A DNA stretch of 64,000 nucleotides from Luteibacter sp. dw_328 (GTDB lineage: Bacteria > Pseudomonadota > Gammaproteobacteria > Xanthomonadales > Rhodanobacteraceae), in contig NZ_JAAVUW010000002.1 in the NCBI RefSeq assembly GCF_018449605.1, positions 372,001 to 436,000 on the forward strand. The letters run 5' to 3'. Both the position numbers and the translations under genes were made by a program. Below are positions 60,874-64,000 of this stretch, piece after piece. Each line of letters opens with the position of its first letter. Position 1 is the first letter of the stretch. The notes under the pieces were generated by a model. The model had not been told where the DNA came from. It saw only the letters and a list, made by a program, of their open reading frames with translations, and searched no databases.

Positions 60874-63641
60874 GGCGATGGTTCCCTTTGCGCGATATCC
60901 GTCGCTGGTGGCGGGCAAGCGGGGGAGGGTAACACCCGGTCCCCGGCCGGGGCGGCTTGCTGCCAGGCGACAAGCAGTTCGCGGCTGAGCAGATCGCAGC
61001 GAACGCGCCTGCCCGAAGCGGTGGCATAGGCTGCGGCGGCCACACGTTGCGCGCCGATGCGATCACCTTGCGCGGAGCGCAGGCGCGCTTCGAGCAAGCG
61101 GGCACGCAGTGCCGCGGTACTGTGAGCGTCAACCTTCAGTTTCACATTGACCTCGTCGAAGCGACGCAAGGTTTCGCTTGCCAGCGCATACTGGCGTTGC
61201 GCCATTTGCAGCGCCCCATTGCCCTCGAGCAAGGCCGTCCATGCGTCCGGTGTCACCTCGGGGGAAGGAAGTGCGGGCATGCGCGCATAGATCGCTTCCG
61301 CGTCGGCCAGTCGGCCGTCATGTAGCGCCACGGTGCCAAGCGTATTCAGCGCTTCAACGAGATTGGCCACCGACCACGGCGACTTTTCGTTCGCCTGCGC
61401 GATGAACGATTCGAGTTTCGGCTCGAGCAACGATTGAGCATCGTGGTAACGCCCCAGCTCGAGGTACTCATTGGCCAGAAACACCAGTACGCCCTGTTGG
61501 AAATCCGTTCGTGGCGTACTTTCGGCGACCGAAGAAGCGTACGTCTGTTGCAGCATGTCCGCTGCACGCGCGTGCTCCCCCATACCAGCCAGGGTCTGGG
61601 CGAGGTAGCCCTGCAACGTCGACATGCCGGCACCCGACACGCCGAGCATCCGCGTGCGTTCGGCGATGAGGTGCTCGTATATCGCGACGGCCTGCTCCGG
61701 GGCGCTGGCAGACGTCGCCAGTGCGAGGATGAAGTCCGCATGCAGGCGTTCGGGATCGTCGTTTCCGTAAACGCTGTCGGAAAGCGCGGAGGCGCGTTTG
61801 CCGATGCTCACGGCGAGTTCGTTCTGCCCAGCCTGGCTCAAGGCGAGCTCCCAGGTCGTCAGGGCCTGCACCTGCGCGATCGGCAGGGCGGGTTGCTCGC
61901 GATCAAGTTCGGCGACAAGGAGTCCAAGCTGTGCGGCGAGGACTGGGGCCGACGCTTCCCCGGCATTGAGTTGTTGTAGCAGGAGATGAGTGCGCAGGCT
62001 GAACCACTCTTCCCGTGGCACGCCGCTTGCCTCGGCATACAGGGCGAGGGCCTTCCGGTCAGCAGCTACGGCGCCCGCGGGGTCGGTCTGAATGCCGTAA
62101 GCGCGTCCGAGCGCGTTCCAGGCGCGTGCACGCTCGATGGCACCCAAGCCGCTGGTGGCCTGAAGTTCCAAGACCTGTTTCAACAAGGGAATCGCGCGCG
62201 CCCCCTGGTCTAATGCGTTATAGCTTTGCGCGATGGATAGCAGGAGTGCGGCCCTCACTTCCGGAGTCAGGCGTGGGTCGTCGCTGGCCTGCCGCGCGCC
62301 CCGGTCGAGCATGTCGCGCACGCGCAGATTTTCACCTTGCGCGTGTCCGGGATCAGCGTGCTCGAAGAGGTCGCTCATGAACCCTGCCACCGCCTGTGTC
62401 TTGTCGCGTTCGCGCTGGACGCGTTGCAACTGCATGAGCAACGTCATGACAAATGCCGCCACCAGCACGGTCAACAGCGAAGCGACGCCCATCGCGATAC
62501 GGTGGCGACGGGCGAACAGTCGTACTCGGTACCAGCGTCGGCCCTGTCTCGCCAGCACGGGACGTGCTGCCAGGTAGCGACGCAGATCCTGGGCCATCGA
62601 GGTGACGCTGGCGTAGCGATGCGCCGGATCGACACGCAGCGCCTTCATGACGATGGCATCGACGTCGGCAGGCACGACGCCGGGTGTATGTCGGCTTGGC
62701 GCGGTCAGGCCGCCCTCGACGATCGCCTTCGACAGGTCGATCGGGGATTGCACGGTATCGACATCGAAGGGGCGCCTGCCGCAGGCGAGTTGATAGAGCA
62801 CGACGCCGAGAGACCATACGTCCGTACGTACGTCGAGCGGCTGGCCACTGACCTGTTCCGGACTCGCGTAGGCCAGGGTCAGCGCGCGGTGAATCGTACC
62901 GGTGCGTGCCTCGGTCATTTCTCCGGTGGCGTCGAGGAGTCGCGAAATACCGAAATCCAGAAGTTTTGGCTCGCCCTGCGCGGTGACCAGGATATTCGCG
63001 GGTTTGATATCCCTGTGGATTACCAGCTTTCCATGGGCGTATTGAACCGCGTCGCACACTTTCAGGAACACTTCGATGCGCTCTCGCAACGACAGGTCAT
63101 GCCTCTGGCACCAGTGGTCGATACGTTCGCCCTCGACGTATTCCATGGCCAGGTAGGGCGTGTTACCTGCCGTGCGGCCTGCATCGAGCAAATGGGCAAT
63201 GTACGGATGATTCAGCGTGGCCAGAATGCGGCGCTCTTCGGCGAAGCGTCGATGGGCCTCGCTTCCTTCGAAGCCGGCGAAGCGCAATAACTTCAAGGCC
63301 ACGCGCTGCCGCCACTCAGCGCTAGATCCCGCGTCGACCGTGCGTTCTGCGAGATACACCATGCCCATGCCGCCTTCGCCCAGTAAATGGTCGATTCGGT
63401 AGCCGCTGGGCAGCGCGGCGGTCAGGTTTGCGCCGTCTTCCGGCATGGCCGTTGGCAGGGCCGGGTAGGGGTGCCCGGTCTCCTCCGCGGCGCCGAGTGT
63501 CCAGCGGACTTCGGAAAGTAGTGTTTCGTCGCCCGCGCACGCCGAGGCGACATACGATTCACGCTCGTCGATGGGCAATTCCAGCGCGACGAGGGCGACG
63601 GATTTCGCGCGCAGGTACAGCTGGCCACGATCCTCCGACAA
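60870..63641 (-). CDS. Membrane Ser/Thr protein kinase with TPR region
   Basis: The 923-residue protein has an N-terminal stretch and then a kinase domain (about 80-350): GEGGMG loop, Lys117 in VALKLLRF, HRDIKPANI with Asp211, DFGISRLL with Asp229. One membrane helix lies near 385-410. A long TPR-like helical domain (about 420-923) follows, probably periplasmic. Its end overlaps the ECF sigma gene start by ATGA, so the kinase is made first and sigma second. The pair probably forms a signalling switch as in related STPK-ECF modules. Confidence 0.9.
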   Translation of the reverse strand: MSEDRGQLYLRAKSVALVALELPIDERESYVASACAGDETLLSEVRWTLGAAEETGHPYPALPTAMPEDGANLTAALPSGYRIDHLLGEGGMGMVYLAERTVDAGSSAEWRQRVALKLLRFAGFEGSEAHRRFAEERRILATLNHPYIAHLLDAGRTAGNTPYLAMEYVEGERIDHWCQRHDLSLRERIEVFLKVCDAVQYAHGKLVIHRDIKPANILVTAQGEPKLLDFGISRLLDATGEMTEARTGTIHRALTLAYASPEQVSGQPLDVRTDVWSLGVVLYQLACGRRPFDVDTVQSPIDLSKAIVEGGLTAPSRHTPGVVPADVDAIVMKALRVDPAHRYASVTSMAQDLRRYLAARPVLARQGRRWYRVRLFARRHRIAMGVASLLTVLVAAFVMTLLMQLQRVQRERDKTQAVAGFMSDLFEHADPGHAQGENLRVRDMLDRGARQASDDPRLTPEVRAALLLSIAQSYNALDQGARAIPLLKQVLELQATSGLGAIERARAWNALGRAYGIQTDPAGAVAADRKALALYAEASGVPREEWFSLRTHLLLQQLNAGEASAPVLAAQLGLLVAELDREQPALPIAQVQALTTWELALSQAGQNELAVSIGKRASALSDSVYGNDDPERLHADFILALATSASAPEQAVAIYEHLIAERTRMLGVSGAGMSTLQGYLAQTLAGMGEHARAADMLQQTYASSVAESTPRTDFQQGVLVFLANEYLELGRYHDAQSLLEPKLESFIAQANEKSPWSVANLVEALNTLGTVALHDGRLADAEAIYARMPALPSPEVTPDAWTALLEGNGALQMAQRQYALASETLRRFDEVNVKLKVDAHSTAALRARLLEARLRSAQGDRIGAQRVAAAAYATASGRRVRCDLLSRELLVAWQQAAPAGDRVLPSPACPPPATDIAQREPSP

Positions 63642-63693
63642 CGCTTGCTCCCCTGTGCGGCTCGACCGGCCGTCGGGAGAGTATAAGCTGGCG

Positions 63694-64000
63694 TTACCTT
63701 ATGACGCCGACCCCGAGGCCAAAGCTCACGTTCGGGTGGCCGCCGGACATTTCCTTGGCCGTCCATACGTGGGACTGGTTCACCGTGACGAGCGGGAAGG
63801 TGTAGTTGGCCTGGCCCACGTTGCTGGCGCGCGTACCGTTGATACGCCCCGACACGGTGACGAGGCGGCCGGCCGGATAGTCGAGGCTTTCGACATACCC
63901 AGGCATGGCTGCAATGAAGCGACCGTTACCGGTGTCGTTGGATTGCGGACGCTGCGAGCCGTCGAGCGGATAGGCCAGGATCTCGATTTCGCTGTGATCG
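63694..64000 (-). CDS. Slp-family outer-membrane lipoprotein, N-terminus outside the window
   Basis: Open to the right edge, 101 residues to a stop at 63694-63696. The text EILAYPLDG, then GRFIAAMPGYVESLDYPAGRLVTVSGRINGT and NYTFPLVTVNQSHVW, matches Slp-type lipoproteins (GRF.....G..DP..Y..GR.VTV.G). The N-terminal lipobox would lie beyond 64000. Slp in E. coli is a starvation and acid-stress lipoprotein. Confidence 0.75.
   Translation of the reverse strand, partial: DHSEIEILAYPLDGSQRPQSNDTGNGRFIAAMPGYVESLDYPAGRLVTVSGRINGTRASNVGQANYTFPLVTVNQSHVWTAKEMSGGHPNVSFGLGVGVIR

Noticed and set aside
1-64000. CRISPR array or complete prophage
   Set aside because: No regularly spaced repeats with unique spacers, and no capsid, tail or terminase genes were seen.

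Overview
The window reads as the chromosome of a GC-rich gammaproteobacterium. The best fit is Xanthomonadales, most likely the Rhodanobacteraceae group (Luteibacter, Dyella, Rhodanobacter). This is inferred from gene content and from a dispersed palindromic repeat (GTAGGAGCCGATTCATCGG and a GCTTCAGCGG variant) of the REP type common in such genomes. No rRNA operon, intact tRNA gene, CRISPR array or transposase was seen.

Region 1 (about 1-11.7 kb) is accessory. It holds a truncated ORF at the left edge, an orphan AAA+ ATPase with a palindromic candidate operator, a membrane protein, a TIR-domain protein, an excisionase/AlpA-like pseudogene, and many small genes (zinc-ribbon, EF-Tu-domain-like, secreted and lipoprotein genes). 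It is littered with tRNA-derived scars: a tRNA-Asn-like fragment, a tRNA-Leu-like anticodon arm, and two copies of a tRNA 3'-end (CCCACTCCGG(G)CACCA), each preceded by a tandem GTGAGTAA-N4-G(T/G)GAGTAA motif. These two copies (4488-4583 and 9278-9360) bracket about 4.8 kb of small genes. They look like attachment sites of decayed integrative elements whose integrase is not in the window. A second repeat family, palindromes with GACCC in the loop, occurs at gene boundaries only in this region.

Region 2 (11.8-30 kb) is mostly ordinary chromosome: an isoprenylcysteine-methyltransferase-like protein, an alpha/beta hydrolase, a cation:proton antiporter, a GacA/UvrY-type response regulator, rne, rluC, a CPBP-like membrane protein with phhB, nfuA, two c-type cytochromes, a TraB-family protein, and aguB with aguA (agmatine to putrescine).

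Region 3 (30.3-45.9 kb) holds an ABC-F ATPase, a phosphoglycerate-mutase-like gene with a REP palindrome read through in frame, and recJ. A short accessory segment follows: an SDR, three secreted NTF2-like genes, and a 33-bp exact duplicate of part of recJ at its right end. Then come small membrane and hypothetical genes, an EmrE-type transporter, an MFS transporter, a LysR regulator, tesB and an AmpD-like amidase.

Region 4 (46-64 kb) holds rlmKL, a Gly/Tyr-rich secreted protein, egtB-egtD (ergothioneine), mfd, a CDF transporter, an AraC remnant, a large autotransporter, and convergently an ECF sigma factor overlapped with a Ser/Thr kinase-TPR protein. An Slp-type lipoprotein runs off the right edge. 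Many neighbouring genes are coupled by 4-bp ATGA overlaps.
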